Part shown: positions 31,230 through 41,345 of the stretch, piece by piece
Position numbering within the stretch: position 1 is the stretch's first letter
Layout of the letters: every line of letters begins with the position of its first letter
Assembly: GCA_030035585.1 (NCBI GenBank)
Contig: CM057462.1
Coordinates: 94,261,234-94,325,233, forward strand
Origin: Dugong dugon
Taxonomy: Eukaryota > Chordata > Mammalia > Sirenia > Dugongidae
Reading direction: 5' to 3'
Length of the DNA: 64,000 bases
Translations under genes and position numbers: made by a program
Notes under the pieces: generated by a model
Database searches by the model: none
What the model saw: the letters and a program-made list of their open reading frames with translations, nothing else
What the model was told of the DNA's origin: nothing

Positions 31230-31790
31230 TACAGATACACGAACAACAGACACAGAGAGCAGCTATTATGTTTAGGGCTAGGCAGGTACAGTGCAATTAA
31301 CTACTTTTGTGTGTGGCCTTTCTAGCCATGGTCTTGTGACTCCCACCCAGGTGATTAGGTGGGGCTGTGTAAATAAGATAATTGTGGCCCACGGAGGGGA
31401 TTGATCAGTTTTGCCTTAAAAGACAGTCAATTCCAGAGCAGAGAGGGAAGACCCCACCACCACCAAGGAAGGAGAGACCAGCAGGAGAGACTCAGCAGCA
31501 GACATCTGGCAGCAGGAGACAGTGTGGTGGGCTTCCTGGCCCATAGAGAGAGAAAGCTGAGTGCCTTTGGGCAGAGACTGAGGGCCAGGGAGAGGCATGC
31601 CTGCAAGCATGGCTGGGAAGAGGCTATCCTAATGGCAGAACTATATCTTGAGTGTTCCTGAGCCTGAATCGTAACCTGTTACTTCTCTAATAAACCCCAT
31701 AATCGTCAGAATTGACCTTGAGTTTTGTGTGGCCATTGCAATGAATTATTGAACCCAGTAGACAGTGCTGTGGGAGGGATGGTGGATGTT
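31230..31790 (+). mobile_element. ERVL-like LTR, probable
   Basis: The text 'ctctaataaaccccataat' near 31684, followed by 'gtgtggccattgcaatgaat' and 'attattgaacccagtagac', is the polyadenylation/R-U5 style of ERVL-type LTRs. Purine-rich sequence with CAG-type repeats precedes it. The termini could not be fixed, and no gag, pol or env frame is visible. Confidence 0.55.
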
Positions 31791-32514
31791 AGAATTGGTA
31801 AAGATGGCAGAGAGAGGAGGCATGTCTGACGCCCACCTCATAGGAATCAGCCTTGGGCTGTTGATCTTGGATACCTTCTCCCTTGTGGGGTTGGAGGAGG
31901 TCAGACACCTCCCCCATGCTGTTTTTACAGCAGGGAACCCAAGGATAATGTTTGGAAAAAGTTCCTTCCAAAAAAAAAAACAAAACAAAAATGAAACTGA
32001 GAAGCAGACCTTGGTGGATAGATAGTATGTCACTCAGGCCCACTTGATGTAGAAATTTGCTAAGGTGCTTGTAAGCATAAAATCACCTGATACAGTGCTG
32101 GGAAACCAACTGGAATGCCACTGAAATTCTCTGGAAAGTTGACCTCTGGGAGCTGCCTTCTGGTTGCTGGCAAGACGTTCTGGGAAGGCACCTGTGGGGA
32201 TGTTGATGAAAAATCACTTGGAAGATACCCTCTGCCTGCCTCAAATGCTGCTGGCAGCTGTGTGTGGCAGGAACAAGAAAAAAACAAAACCAAAAAGCAC
32301 TCTGGAACCAGGAAGAGAAGTTCCTTCCTCCTGTAGTATCTTTCTAGCACACTTTATGGACAAATCTTAACATTGTACAACTGACAAAGGAGAAACATTT
32401 ATAGGATCTGGCTCCAATATCACAACTCAGGGCAAAGAAGGATGAATTTAGAGCTGAGAGGCAATGGACTGATAATTGGCACAACTTTCCATTACATAGA
32501 GAATATATTTCAAT
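31791..32514. other. Unassigned, partly ERV-like sequence
   Basis: 31791-32030 is GC-richer text that could be ERV leader sequence. 32040-32514 is unassigned. No coding domain is seen. Confidence 0.35.
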
Positions 32515-33010
32515 TCTTTATCAGGGTCTACAAACCCCTGCAATGATCTACCCTATACCTACTTCTTCAACCTTACTGTGTGCTATTCTGCCTAGTTCAC
32601 ATTGCTCCAGCTGTTCCTTCTTGGAGCTCCCTCGAACCTCAAAGCCTTTGCTCTTCCTCTGTGTTCTCCTGGAACAAGCTCTCCCCGTATCTTTGTATAA
32701 CTAGCTCCTTATTAATATTTAGGTCTTTGTTAATTGCCACCTGCTTATTTGGTTTTCTCTGACCACATAATCTAAAATAGCATTCAAGTATCTCTAATAC
32801 TTTCCACTCTCTTCCTGTTCAGTTTTCTTCATACTATTTACCACCATCTAAATTATTTTCTTCTTTTTTTTTTTAATATGTTTCCCCCTGCCCTGCCACC
32901 TCCCTGGTCCCCTGGCCACATAATGTAAGCCAAAGGAGAGCAGGAACTGGATCCATATTACACACTAGCAAAAAGAAGAGTGCCTAGCACATAGTAAATG
33001 CTCAAAAAAT
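32515..33010 (+). repeat. L2 3' region
   Basis: Ordered L2 phrases: 'cacattgctccagctgttcc', 'cctttgctcttcctctgtg', 'ttaatatttaggtctttg', 'cacatagtaaatgctcaaa'. Confidence 0.85.
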
Positions 33011-33033
33011 AGTCATTAAATGAGTGAATAGCT

Positions 33034-33180
33034 TTCATTTTATGGATAAAGACACTGAGGCACAGAGAGATAAAGTAATTTGCCCAAGAACACATCTAGC
33101 AAGTGCCAGAGTCAAGAATCAACTCAGGTCTGTGTGATCACAATGCCTCTGAGCTTCAGGACTCTGTATCACTGCCTCCC
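33034..33180 (-). repeat. MIR
   Basis: The reverse complement of the MIR core is clear: 'gataaagacactgaggcac', 'agagagataaagtaatttg', 'tagcaagtgccagagtc'. Confidence 0.85.
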
Positions 33181-33215
33181 TGAGTGCTGGAATGAATGTA
33201 TTGGATGTACACATC

Positions 33216-33680
33216 TGTCTTAATTAGCTAGTGCTGCTATAACAGAAATACCACACGTGGATGGTTTTAACAAAGAGAAGTTTATTTCTTTACAGTAAAG
33301 TAGGCTAAAACTCCAAATTCAGGGCATCAGCTCCAGGGGAAGTCTTTCTGTCTCTGTCAGCCTTCTCATCATTGTCCCCCCAGACTAGGAGCTTCTCCGT
33401 GCAGGGACCCCGGGTTCTGGCACTGCTTTCTTGATGGTATGAGGTCCCCCTCTTCTCTCTGCTCACTTCTCTCTTTTATATCTCAAGAGATTGCCTCGGG
33501 ACACAATCCAATCTTGTAGATTGAATCCTGCCTCACTAACACAACGGCAGCCCATCCTCTGTCATTAACGTCATAGAGGTAGGATTTACAACATATAGGA
33601 AAATCACACAATACTGGGAATCGTAGCCCAGCCAAACTGATACACACATTTTTTTGGGGGACATAATTCAATCCATGACA
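33216..33680 (-). mobile_element. MaLR-type solo LTR
   Basis: A 465-bp TG...CA element on the minus strand with an exact 5-bp duplication ACATC (33211-33215 and 33681-33685). It is closely similar to the LTRs at 29896, 50254, 51106 and 54819. No internal coding part. Confidence 0.92.
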
Positions 33681-33822
33681 ACATCATAGTACATTTTGGT
33701 CAATAAATGAATTCTTGCTTCGATCTATGTCCTGTCTAAACTATATGTCATCTCTTCATCCACTTTTCCCTTCACAGGGTGTGGATCCGGTCTCTCTACT
33801 GTATGTTCATACATGCAGACCC

Positions 33823-33868
33823 ATACACGCACGCGCGCGCGCACACACACACACACACACGCACACAC
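33823..33868. repeat. CG/CA microsatellite
   Basis: A (GC)n run followed by a (CA)n run of perfectly alternating purine-pyrimidine character, prone to Z-DNA and slippage. Confidence 0.9.
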
Positions 33869-33992
33869 AGTAATGATGTAAGTATTAAATACAATCTACA
33901 GGAAGAATTATTAGAGAAGGGAGACATAGAACTCTGTATAGGAAAAAATGATCTACTTTGGAAAAGTAGAAAATAGATATTAATGAGATAAA

Positions 33993-34157
33993 AAACCGAA
34001 ACCAAACCCATTGCCGTCAAGTAGATTCTGACTCATAGTGACCCTATAGGACAGCATAGAACTGTCCCATAGGGTTTCCAAGGAGCAGCTGGTAGATTTG
34101 AACTGCTGACCTTTTGGTTAGCAGCCGAGCTCTTAACCACTGTGCCACCTGGGATCC
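33993..34157 (-). mobile_element. AfroSINE-type SINE, short subtype
   Basis: 165 bp, without the middle segment, like SINE-B. Imperfect duplication attaatgagataaa (33979-33992) and attagtaagataaa (34158-34171). Confidence 0.92.
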
Positions 34158-34171
34158 ATTAGTAAGATAAA

Positions 34172-34639
34172 TATACGATAAATATATTAAAATCTATGGC
34201 AGACACCCAGATACTGGTTTCTAATACCATTCTCCAATAAAAGGAACCAGGGCTCCTTGGAGAAATGGCTGATTGCAGGACCAGGGCAGGAAACACAGAA
34301 GACAAGCCTGAAGTGCCAGAAAGTAAGTAAGTGCTCACAAAAACAAAACAACAACAGTAGCAGCAGCAGCAACAATAACAAAAACAAGAAAAACAAATCT
34401 AAAAATCCCCACAATGATGGGATGAGCCAGAGCTTTGTCTGTGTGAGGTAAAGCATGGAGATAAGATTATATGTCTGAGAGAAACTGTCTGAGCTTGGTC
34501 TTGAAAATTTGGGAGAATGTAGAGAAGATCTGGAGGTCAGCAATGGCAAGTGGTGAGAGCAAAGGTTGAAAGCAGAATATCCCTGGTGTGTTTAGGGGTT
34601 GTATGATTGGCGTAAGGGTTCAAGAAGAGGAGAAGTGGA
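34172..34639. other. Unique sequence with a CAA/CAG-rich run
   Basis: A run of CAA, CAG and AAC triplets at 34345-34395 makes low-complexity open frames on both strands. Nothing else is recognised. Confidence 0.5.
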
Positions 34640-34850
34640 CTTCCTGGGTAGTGTAAACCGTTAATGTGCATAGCCGCTAACTGAAAGTCTGGAGGTTTCA
34701 GCCCACCCAGAGATGCCTCGGAAGAAAGGCCTGGTGATCTATTTCTGAAAAGTCATCCACTGAAAACCCTATGGAGCACAATTCTACTCTGCTACACAGA
34801 AGGTCACTACGAGATGGAGTCAACTCCAGGACAACTTTTTTTTTTTTTTA
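34640..34850 (+). mobile_element. AfroSINE-type SINE, long subtype
   Basis: Head 'gccgctaactgaaagtctgg', RTE-like middle 'ggcctggtgatctatttctg', tail decaying into a T/A run. Flanks 'aagaggagaag' and 'aagaggaaaag' look like a duplication. Confidence 0.88.
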
Positions 34851-35160
34851 AGAGGAAAAGTAGTTATTAAGCCAGAAAGTTAGGTTGGAGCCAGAATATG
34901 ATAGTTCTGGGGTTTTGCACTTTACGCTGTTGGCAACAGATGGATAATCCCCAGTATTTCTTGCAGGAGCCCGGGGCGGAAATCATGAGTTATAACGAGA
35001 AATGTGACATTTACACTTGAACTTCCCAGTCAGAAAGAGGAATGTAGAGTAAATTAATGTCCTCTGGTTCTAGTTAGAATGATTACGTTTGGTGAGAGTG
35101 ATCATTAATAACAATTAACCAAAGAGTGTGTATGCATATGCTGTTGTGTAGGTATTTGAT

Positions 35161-35236
35161 GGAGCCTTGCTGGCACAGTGGTTAAGAGATACGGCTGCTA
35201 ACCAAAAGGTCAGCAGTTCGAATCCACCAGCCACGG
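35161..35236 (+). mobile_element. SINE head-only insertion, 76 bp
   Basis: Only the tRNA-like head is present, from GGAGCCTTGCTGGC to 'ccaccagccacgg'. The B box GGTTCGAATCC-type sequence is intact (here CAGTTCGAATCC). It is flanked by an exact 11-bp duplication aggtatttgat (35150-35160 and 35237-35247). The body and RTE tail are missing although the insertion has both duplications. Confidence 0.92.
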
Positions 35237-35247
35237 AGGTATTTGAT

Positions 35248-35890
35248 ATATATATATAACCTTTCTAACAGGACTAAACTGCCTTGCCTAGGCCCAGTCA
35301 GAACAGCTTCCGTGGGCACAATCAGCTTTACACTAAGAAGCAAATGCAATATCCCCCCCTCATTCTCATTCCTCTCGTATTGCCTCTTGACCCCCAAGGA
35401 TTACTGCAGTGATCCAGAGCTGCTGAAATGGAGACCCATGCCTGACCTGTGCATACAGTACACGGCTGTGATATTTGATGTGAGATTAGGTCAGAGGCAG
35501 CCAGGAGGCCTTCTAAAGTAGAGCACACAGCCAAAAAAATAAAAAGGGTTTATTTTGAAGGAAATATTTTCCTCTTTGCCTGGCTGTCACTCCTTGCCCT
35601 CCCTCAGGCATCCTTTCCTTTAAATTCTAGTCTATAAATTTTATTTGAAACATTCAAATTCCACTGGGACACTAGATGTGCACATTCCTCCCTGAACAAC
35701 AGCCTTATGTTTCAAACTCTTGTTGTTTTAACACTGGTGTTTATTAGCCCAAGAGAGACAGAAATAGCTACCCCATTCCCCACCATCATCTCCAAGGAGA
35801 TTAAATATCACTTCTAAGATTTATGGTAAGCCCTTGGTGGCAAAGCACAAAAATCAGTGGCCAAGAAACTGGCGGCTACATATTCCGAGT
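35248..35890. other. Unique sequence, nothing recognised
   Basis: A short TA repeat follows the head-only SINE. No gene or repeat is named in the rest. Confidence 0.5.
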
Positions 35891-35897
35891 AGGATAT

Positions 35898-36296
35898 CAC
35901 TGTTGTTGCTAGTTGCTGTTGAGTAGGCTTTGACTCATGGAGACCCCTTGTACAACAGAGCACAACATTGCCTGGTCCTGCTCCATCTTGATGATCGCTG
36001 GCGTGCTCAAGTCTGTTGTTGCACAGTGTGTATTTTGAGTGCCTTCCAACCTAGGGGACTCATCTTCTAGCACTATATCAACAATATTCTGTTGAGATAC
36101 TTAGGGTTTTCATTGGCTTATCTTCAGAAATAGATTGGCAGGCTTTTCTTCTTAGTCTGTCTTAGTTTGGAAGCTCCACTGAAACTTGCCCACCATTAGC
36201 GACTCTGCTGGTATTTGAAATACCCGTAGCATAGCTTCCAGCGTCATAGCAACAAGCAAACTACCATAGTATGAAAAACTGACAGGCAAATGGTGG
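35898..36296 (-). mobile_element. Internally deleted RTE derivative, 5'UTR joined to 3' tail
   Basis: On the minus strand the RTE 5'UTR runs to 'ggttggaaggcactcaaaat', then at 'acacactgtgcaac' it passes straight into the last about 130 bp of RTE and ends in CAACAAC. The whole coding region is gone. Duplication aggatat (35891-35897 and 36297-36303). The copy at 40541 has the same junction. Confidence 0.9.
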
Positions 36297-36595
36297 AGGA
36301 TATTGCTAATGGTTGGCTAGTCCTTTCTAACAATGAATTGAAATTGGTGTCTTTGTGACTTCCACCATGGGTTCTAGTTCTGCTCAGTGAGGTAGCTCAG
36401 AGCATCTCTAATCTCATTTCTATTACATGAAAGAGCACTTATTAATAATAGCAATTATTAATAATGTTGATAAAGTTGTAAATGAATAGTGTAAATCCCT
36501 TGGGAGGCCTTTCTCAATCTCTTGCTCCCTTCCCAAATAAGCAAACAGAGGGAAATTTCTGATTTTAGTGCTGATAATGTACCACTGTCTTAGTG

Positions 36596-36912
36596 TCCTA
36601 GTGCATCTGTAACAGAAATACCACAAGTGGGTGGTTTTTAAGAACAGAAATGTATTTTCTCACAGTTCAGGAGTCTAGAAGTCTGAATTCAGGGTGAGGC
36701 TCTAGGGAGAGGTCCTTCTTTGTCTATTTTAGCTTCTAGTAGCTGACAATCCTTCAGGTTCCCGGGCTTATAGATTCATTTGCCTCCGTCATGGTCAAAT
36801 AGCGGCCGCCTTCCCCCATATGTGCTCAACTCTGTGGCTTATCTGCTCTTTTTATAACTCAGGTTTAGGGCACATCCTGCAGGGATATGGCCTCACTAAC
36901 ATAACAAAAGAA
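36596..36912 (-). mobile_element. MaLR-type LTR, first part
   Basis: Starts TGTCTTAGTGTCCTAG on the + strand. It is interrupted by an RTE fragment and completed at 37421-37509 with 'agacacaattgaatctata'. It is more diverged than the other LTRs of this type. Confidence 0.8.
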
Positions 36913-37408
36913 GATGGAAGGAATACACAGAGTCACTGTAGCAAAAAAGAATTGGTCAACGTTCAACTATTTCAGAAGGTAACGTATGATCAAGAACCAA
37001 CGGTATTGAAGGAAGAAATCCAAACTGCACTGGAGACACTGGTGAAAAACAAGGCCTCAGGAATTGATGGAATATCAACTGAGATGCTTCAACAAATGAA
37101 AGCAACACTAGAAGTGCTCACTTGTCTATGCCAAGAAATATGAAAGACAGCAACCTGACCTACCAAGTGAAAGCGATCCCAATACATGCCCATTCAAAGA
37201 AAGGTGATCCAATGAAATGCTTTGTAAAGTAGAGGGTCAGTGAAAAAGAGGAAGACCTTCAAAGAGTTGGAGTGACACAGTGGCTGCAACAATGGGCTCA
37301 AATATAACAATGATTGTGAGGATGGTGCACGACTGGGCAACACTTTGTTCTGTTATACATAGGGTTGCCATAAGTCAGAACCAACCTGATGGCACTTAAT
37401 AACAACAA
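36913..37408 (+). mobile_element. RTE, internally deleted, inserted in an LTR
   Basis: Contains the linker before reverse transcriptase (frame from 36820: VKNKASGIDGISTEMLQQM). It then jumps near 37220 to the last about 190 bp of RTE and the AAC tail. The reverse transcriptase core is missing. The flanks show an imperfect duplication, cataacaaaagaa and cataataaagaa. Confidence 0.88.
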
Positions 37409-37420
37409 CATAATAAAGAA

Positions 37421-37509
37421 AACTCTATTTCCAAACACGATTACATCCATAGGAATAAGGGTTAGGATTCCAACATATTTTGAAGGGAGACACAATTGAA
37501 TCTATAACA
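37421..37509 (-). mobile_element. MaLR-type LTR, second part
   Basis: Continuation of 36596-36912 after the RTE insertion. Confidence 0.75.
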
Positions 37510-38130
37510 ACACTGCTAACTCAAAGTTGCTTATGACTTTGCCATTAATATTTGTAATGAAAGCTATTTTATGTGTATGTGACAGGAGTTAAATTTTATG
37601 TGAAAACTTAAACAATAAACATTTTCAATATCCAGTTTAGTGATTTTCTGTATCCAAGTAATCAGCTTGAGGTGGGGTGTCTTACTATCATTTCAAAAAT
37701 GTCCCAAATATTCTGGAATAATTAGATCATTTTGAACATTTACCAAGGAGTATTTGAACACGTGAGGTTGCCATGAGTTGGCATAGACTCGATGGCAGTG
37801 GGTTTGGTTTTTTAGTTTATGATGAATAAAGTGGATAACTGAGATATCTGATAATGGTTCTGAGGCAGTAAAGAAAACATGAGTAAAAATTAGAGTTTTC
37901 CTAACATGGTCAAAAGACAGCTTTTGAAGGCAAATCCCACAGAGGAGCCCCAAAGTTGTTCTTGTAAGTGACAGTAAAGAAAGACAAAACTCATGATGTT
38001 GGTAATCAAATAATGTTGGATTAAAGAGTTACTTATTTTATAATTCAATCTCGCCTGCTGATGTAAAAGTGTCTATTTATTCTTGGTTTGATCACCTATA
38101 ACATGCCTCCATGCAAGGAGAGCCAGACTT
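37510..38130. other. Mostly unique sequence with a SINE tail scrap
   Basis: 37762-37815 carries only a SINE/RTE tail ('ggttgccatgagttggcat', 'ctcgatggcagtgggtttgg'), a 5'-truncated or decayed copy. Nothing else is recognised. Confidence 0.6.
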
Positions 38131-38285
38131 AAGTTAGGACTTGGTTGTTTACTCTGTGTTTGCTTACTGAGTGCCTCCTCCGTGCTAGGCACTTGGGGTA
38201 AGATGAGGAACTCTGTGGACTTGGTCCTTGACCTCACAGAGCTATGATAAGAGAGGGATTGTAGGGTCAGGGGATGGAAGAAACA
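38131..38285 (-). repeat. L2 fragment
   Basis: 'gagtgcctcctccgtgctag' and 'gtccttgacctcacagagct' in L2 reverse-complement order. Confidence 0.7.
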
Positions 38286-38768
38286 GAAAACAAAGCAAAA
38301 CGGGTTGGAAACATTTGCTATTGGCTGAGTATGCCTTCATTTTGAGTTAAATTCTTTAGCTTTTCTCAAAGCATTATCTTGACAACATTATAGTCTCAGG
38401 AAATGTTAGGGAATGTAGTAATGAAACCACGGTGGGTCTTGGCCTTTATAATGTTTGTGTCACTCATGACCTTTGTACATGAATGATTTAGTCCATGTGG
38501 CCAGTCAAAAAATGACCTGGTTGACCTGTTTTCTCCTAAGACCTTTGACCGAATCTTTGATGAACAAACAGATAATCATGTTTCAAGAAGGATTTACTCA
38601 GAAACAAAATTCTATAGTGTCATTTTTAAAGTAAGAAATGTGGACCAAAGTTGGGAGGGGTAAAAGTGGTAAGGAATTGATTTGAGCTTTTAACTTTTAG
38701 AGTATCCTTACCGTGTTAGGAATTTAATATTGAGTTATTTTTATTAGATTTAATGTCATAAAAATGCC
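38286..38768. other. Unique sequence, nothing recognised
   Basis: No repeat or gene is recognised. Confidence 0.5.
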
Positions 38769-39135
38769 TTATTTCATTAAAAATATTTATTAAGCACTTT
38801 CCATATGCCAAATACTATATTAAGTATTAAGATACAATGAAAAACAAGATAGAGCTGGTGTCTTATAGTTCAGTTGGGAGAGAGGCAAATAATAATTACA
38901 CAGAAATACGTAATTACCAATTATAAGACGATGGTAAAGAAAAATGGTAGAGCGTTATAAAGCATGGGACAGAGAGACCTAACTCAAGTTGGAGAGTAGT
39001 CAGGGAAGGCTCTAGAAGGAAGTCTTTAAGCAGAGGCCTGAAGGATGAGTAGGGAATGGCTCTGTGGAGAAAGAGGGGAAGAGAATTCCAGGCTGGAGTA
39101 GCATGTGGGACAGAGTACACTTTGAATTTAATAAA
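38769..39135 (-). repeat. L2 3' region
   Basis: 'atttattaagcactttcca', 'tagtcagggaaggctc', 'gaagtctttaagcagaggcc' and 'gaagagaattccaggc' in reverse-complement L2 order. Confidence 0.8.
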
Positions 39136-39218
39136 CTTCAGACTGTGGAAAATTTCCAACGTCTGAAATAGAAATTTAACATCCTGTGATTCTAGAAAAT
39201 CTCATCACTTTACTTTAG

Positions 39219-39316
39219 ACTGGTCAGAACTGTGTCGAGAAGAAAACTTCGAAGAGTTGGATTTCATCTCTCTGACTTGTAAACGAAACGCCCCAAATAC
39301 TTCTCCAGTGCTTGAG
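39219..39316 (+). other. Exon-like segment, unassigned
   Basis: A 98-bp segment is open in one + frame (DWSELCREENF, then LDFISLTCKRNAPN) and bounded by a TTTACTTTAG acceptor-like site and a GAG|GTCAGT donor-like site. It retains four CpGs within 98 bp in otherwise CpG-poor sequence and matches no repeat family I know. Its length is not a multiple of three. I do not recognise the peptide, and it is not the LEPR signal-peptide exon as I know it. It could be an alternative LEPR 5' exon, a decayed exon or chance. Confidence 0.25.
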
Positions 39317-39389
39317 GTCAGTTTGTAATTACTGTTTGACATCATCCCATGAATTTCTAAACTTTAGTAATACAGTAAAATTTTTTGGC

Positions 39390-39566
39390 CCTTTGTGAAT
39401 AGCGACCCTATAGGACAGAGTAGAACTGTCCCACAGAGTTTCCAGTGTGTAATCTTTATGGAGACAGACTGCCACATCTTTCTCCCACAGAGCAGCTGGT
39501 GGGTTCAACTGCTAAAGCTTTTGGTTAGCAGTCGAGCACTTAACCATTGTGCCACCAGGGCTCCTT
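39390..39566 (-). mobile_element. AfroSINE-type SINE
   Basis: On the minus strand GGAGCCCTGGTGGCACAATGG, head, 'gtggcagtctgtctcc' body and a decayed tail. It lies 74 bp downstream of the exon-like segment. Confidence 0.9.
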
Positions 39567-39908
39567 TGTAAAAAAATACACTACTATGAAACCTGGTTTA
39601 AAAGATAAGGAAAGGGTAACTCAGGTTTTCAAAACATGATATAAGGTACTGCCAAACACTCAGTAACAAAAAAGAAAAAACTAAAGAGGGATAAAGTCAA
39701 CTCACCAATAGCATGCTAGTGTGAGGTCTAATCAGAGTGAGTAAAATGAAGCAACTTAGACCAGACGCCGTAACCTGTAAACAGGTCTGTCTTTTGGGAG
39801 AAGGGGTGCAGCGGTCAAAGAAGCTAACATACAGTCTGTCTTTTTCCATTTTTCCCCTAATCATCTAACCTTATTCTACTAGGTCATTTATCTGTGGCTA
39901 TGAGTAAA

Positions 39909-40117
39909 AAACTATATATGCATATATATAGTTTTTGGGTTAATACTCAAAAAGACTGGTGTCAAAGGAAGGTGACTTTGACACCAATCAATGTCTAAAC
40001 AGAGATAAATTAAGTTATACATATATTAATATATATAAATAATAGTAATTTATATAATAATATTATATAATTAATTTATGTTTAGACATTAATTGGTGTC
40101 AAAGTCACCTTCCCTTC
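39909..40117. repeat. Compound inverted repeat with AT-rich loop
   Basis: Arms 39967-40000 and 40080-40113 are reverse complements at 33 of 34 positions and enclose a 79-bp AT-rich loop. The decamer ggtgtcaaag occurs at 39958-39967, inverted at 39977-39986 and direct at 40096-40105. A separate near-palindrome, aaactatatatgc and its mirror, precedes it at 39909-39936. Confidence 0.85.
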
Positions 40118-40540
40118 AGGAATGCTTAGCTCCGTGAAGCGTGCCCTCCGCCCTGGGATCACACATTGCCCTTTATTTTGACAGGGTGTGCCCTTGAACC
40201 AGCGGGGAGTGGGCAAGACAGTCAGAGTATCTTTGTGCACTCTCACCACAGCTGCAGCCCGAAGCGTGGGTCCCGTTCTTGGTCGGTCATCCCATTCTGT
40301 AAATGGAAGGAAGCACATCTGTTCTTACACAGACTCTCATCTTTAAAAGGGACTTCAGAGAGCATTAACCCAAAAACTCATCCAGTGCAGTGCTTTTTCC
40401 AATGTAGTGACATATCCCCTCAGATTGCTTATATAAACTCTGACTAACTGTCCCCAGTGATGTAATTTCTATATCTCACAAGGCAGTCAGATCTATTTCT
40501 GACAGCTGTCTAGTTGTTTTTTTTAAACCATTACCATTCT
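40118..40540. other. Unique, CpG-containing sequence, unassigned
   Basis: It has more CpG than its surroundings (for example 'cccgaagcgtgggtcccg' at 40258-40275). No open frame or motif is convincing. Confidence 0.4.
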
Positions 40541-40924
40541 ATCAGTGTGTCATACTGTGGGGGCTTGCATGTTGCTATTTTTCTGGAAGTTATGCCGCCT
40601 GTATTTCAAATACCAGTAGGGTCACCCATGGTGGACAGGTTTCAGGGGAGCTTCCAAACAAAGAAAGACTAGGAAGAAAGGCCTAGTGATCTACTTCTGA
40701 AAATTAATCAATGAAAACTCTATGGATCACAACAGAATATTGTCTGATACAGTGCTGAAAGATAAACCCCTTAGGTTGGAAGGCACTGAAAATACACAGT
40801 GGCTGCAACAGTGGACTGAAACATACCAACAATCGTGAAGATGCTGCAGGACTGGGAAATGTTTTGTTCTGTTGTACACAGTGTTGCCAATAGTTAGAGC
40901 CAACTCAAAGGAAACTAACAACGG
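40541..40924 (+). mobile_element. Internally deleted RTE derivative, same junction as 35898-36296
   Basis: RTE 5'UTR to 'ggttggaaggcactgaaaat', then 'acacagtggctgcaacagtg' from the 3' end, then the tail. It keeps about 250 bp of 5' and 130 bp of 3' sequence and no coding region. Confidence 0.9.
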
Positions 40925-41009
40925 CATCATTTTTAAGGATTTTTCCTAATATTGAAGGAAAGTCCATTTTTCTGTAACTTCCCCAGGGAGCATCAGTAAT
41001 ACTCTCTTT

Positions 41010-41190
41010 TGAGTAGTTTCTATGTGCCAGGAGCTGCGTCAGTAGTTTCACATGCATTGTTTCTAATACTCCTAACAGTACTGCCAGGAAGAGGTAATCA
41101 TGCCCATTTTACAGATGAGGAAACTCAGACTAGTGGCTGGTGCAAGGCCACACAGCTAATAGAGGGTAGATCCAGACTGGCTAATTCCAA
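41010..41190 (-). repeat. MIR
   Basis: Clear reverse-complement core 'ccattttacagatgaggaaa' and 'aaggccacacagctaatag'. Confidence 0.88.
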
Positions 41191-41345
41191 CAATTATAAC
41201 CCTTTCTCTACCCCATGCATACATTTCTGTTTAAAATTTGTTCTTTTTGTGTATTTGAAGATACCTCTGAGACTCTTCTCAATTTCTTCATTCATATCTC
41301 ATACGACATGGTTTCCACCACTCTCCGAACACACTGTGACAGCAA

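Noticed and set aside
31401..31661. 86-codon GC-rich open frame with possible retroviral origin
   Set aside because: It lies inside a probable LTR. No gag, protease, pol or env motif is visible, so no viral gene is claimed.
34257..34451. Frame with long Asn/Ser runs
   Set aside because: Translation of a CAA/CAG-type triplet run. A low-complexity artefact.
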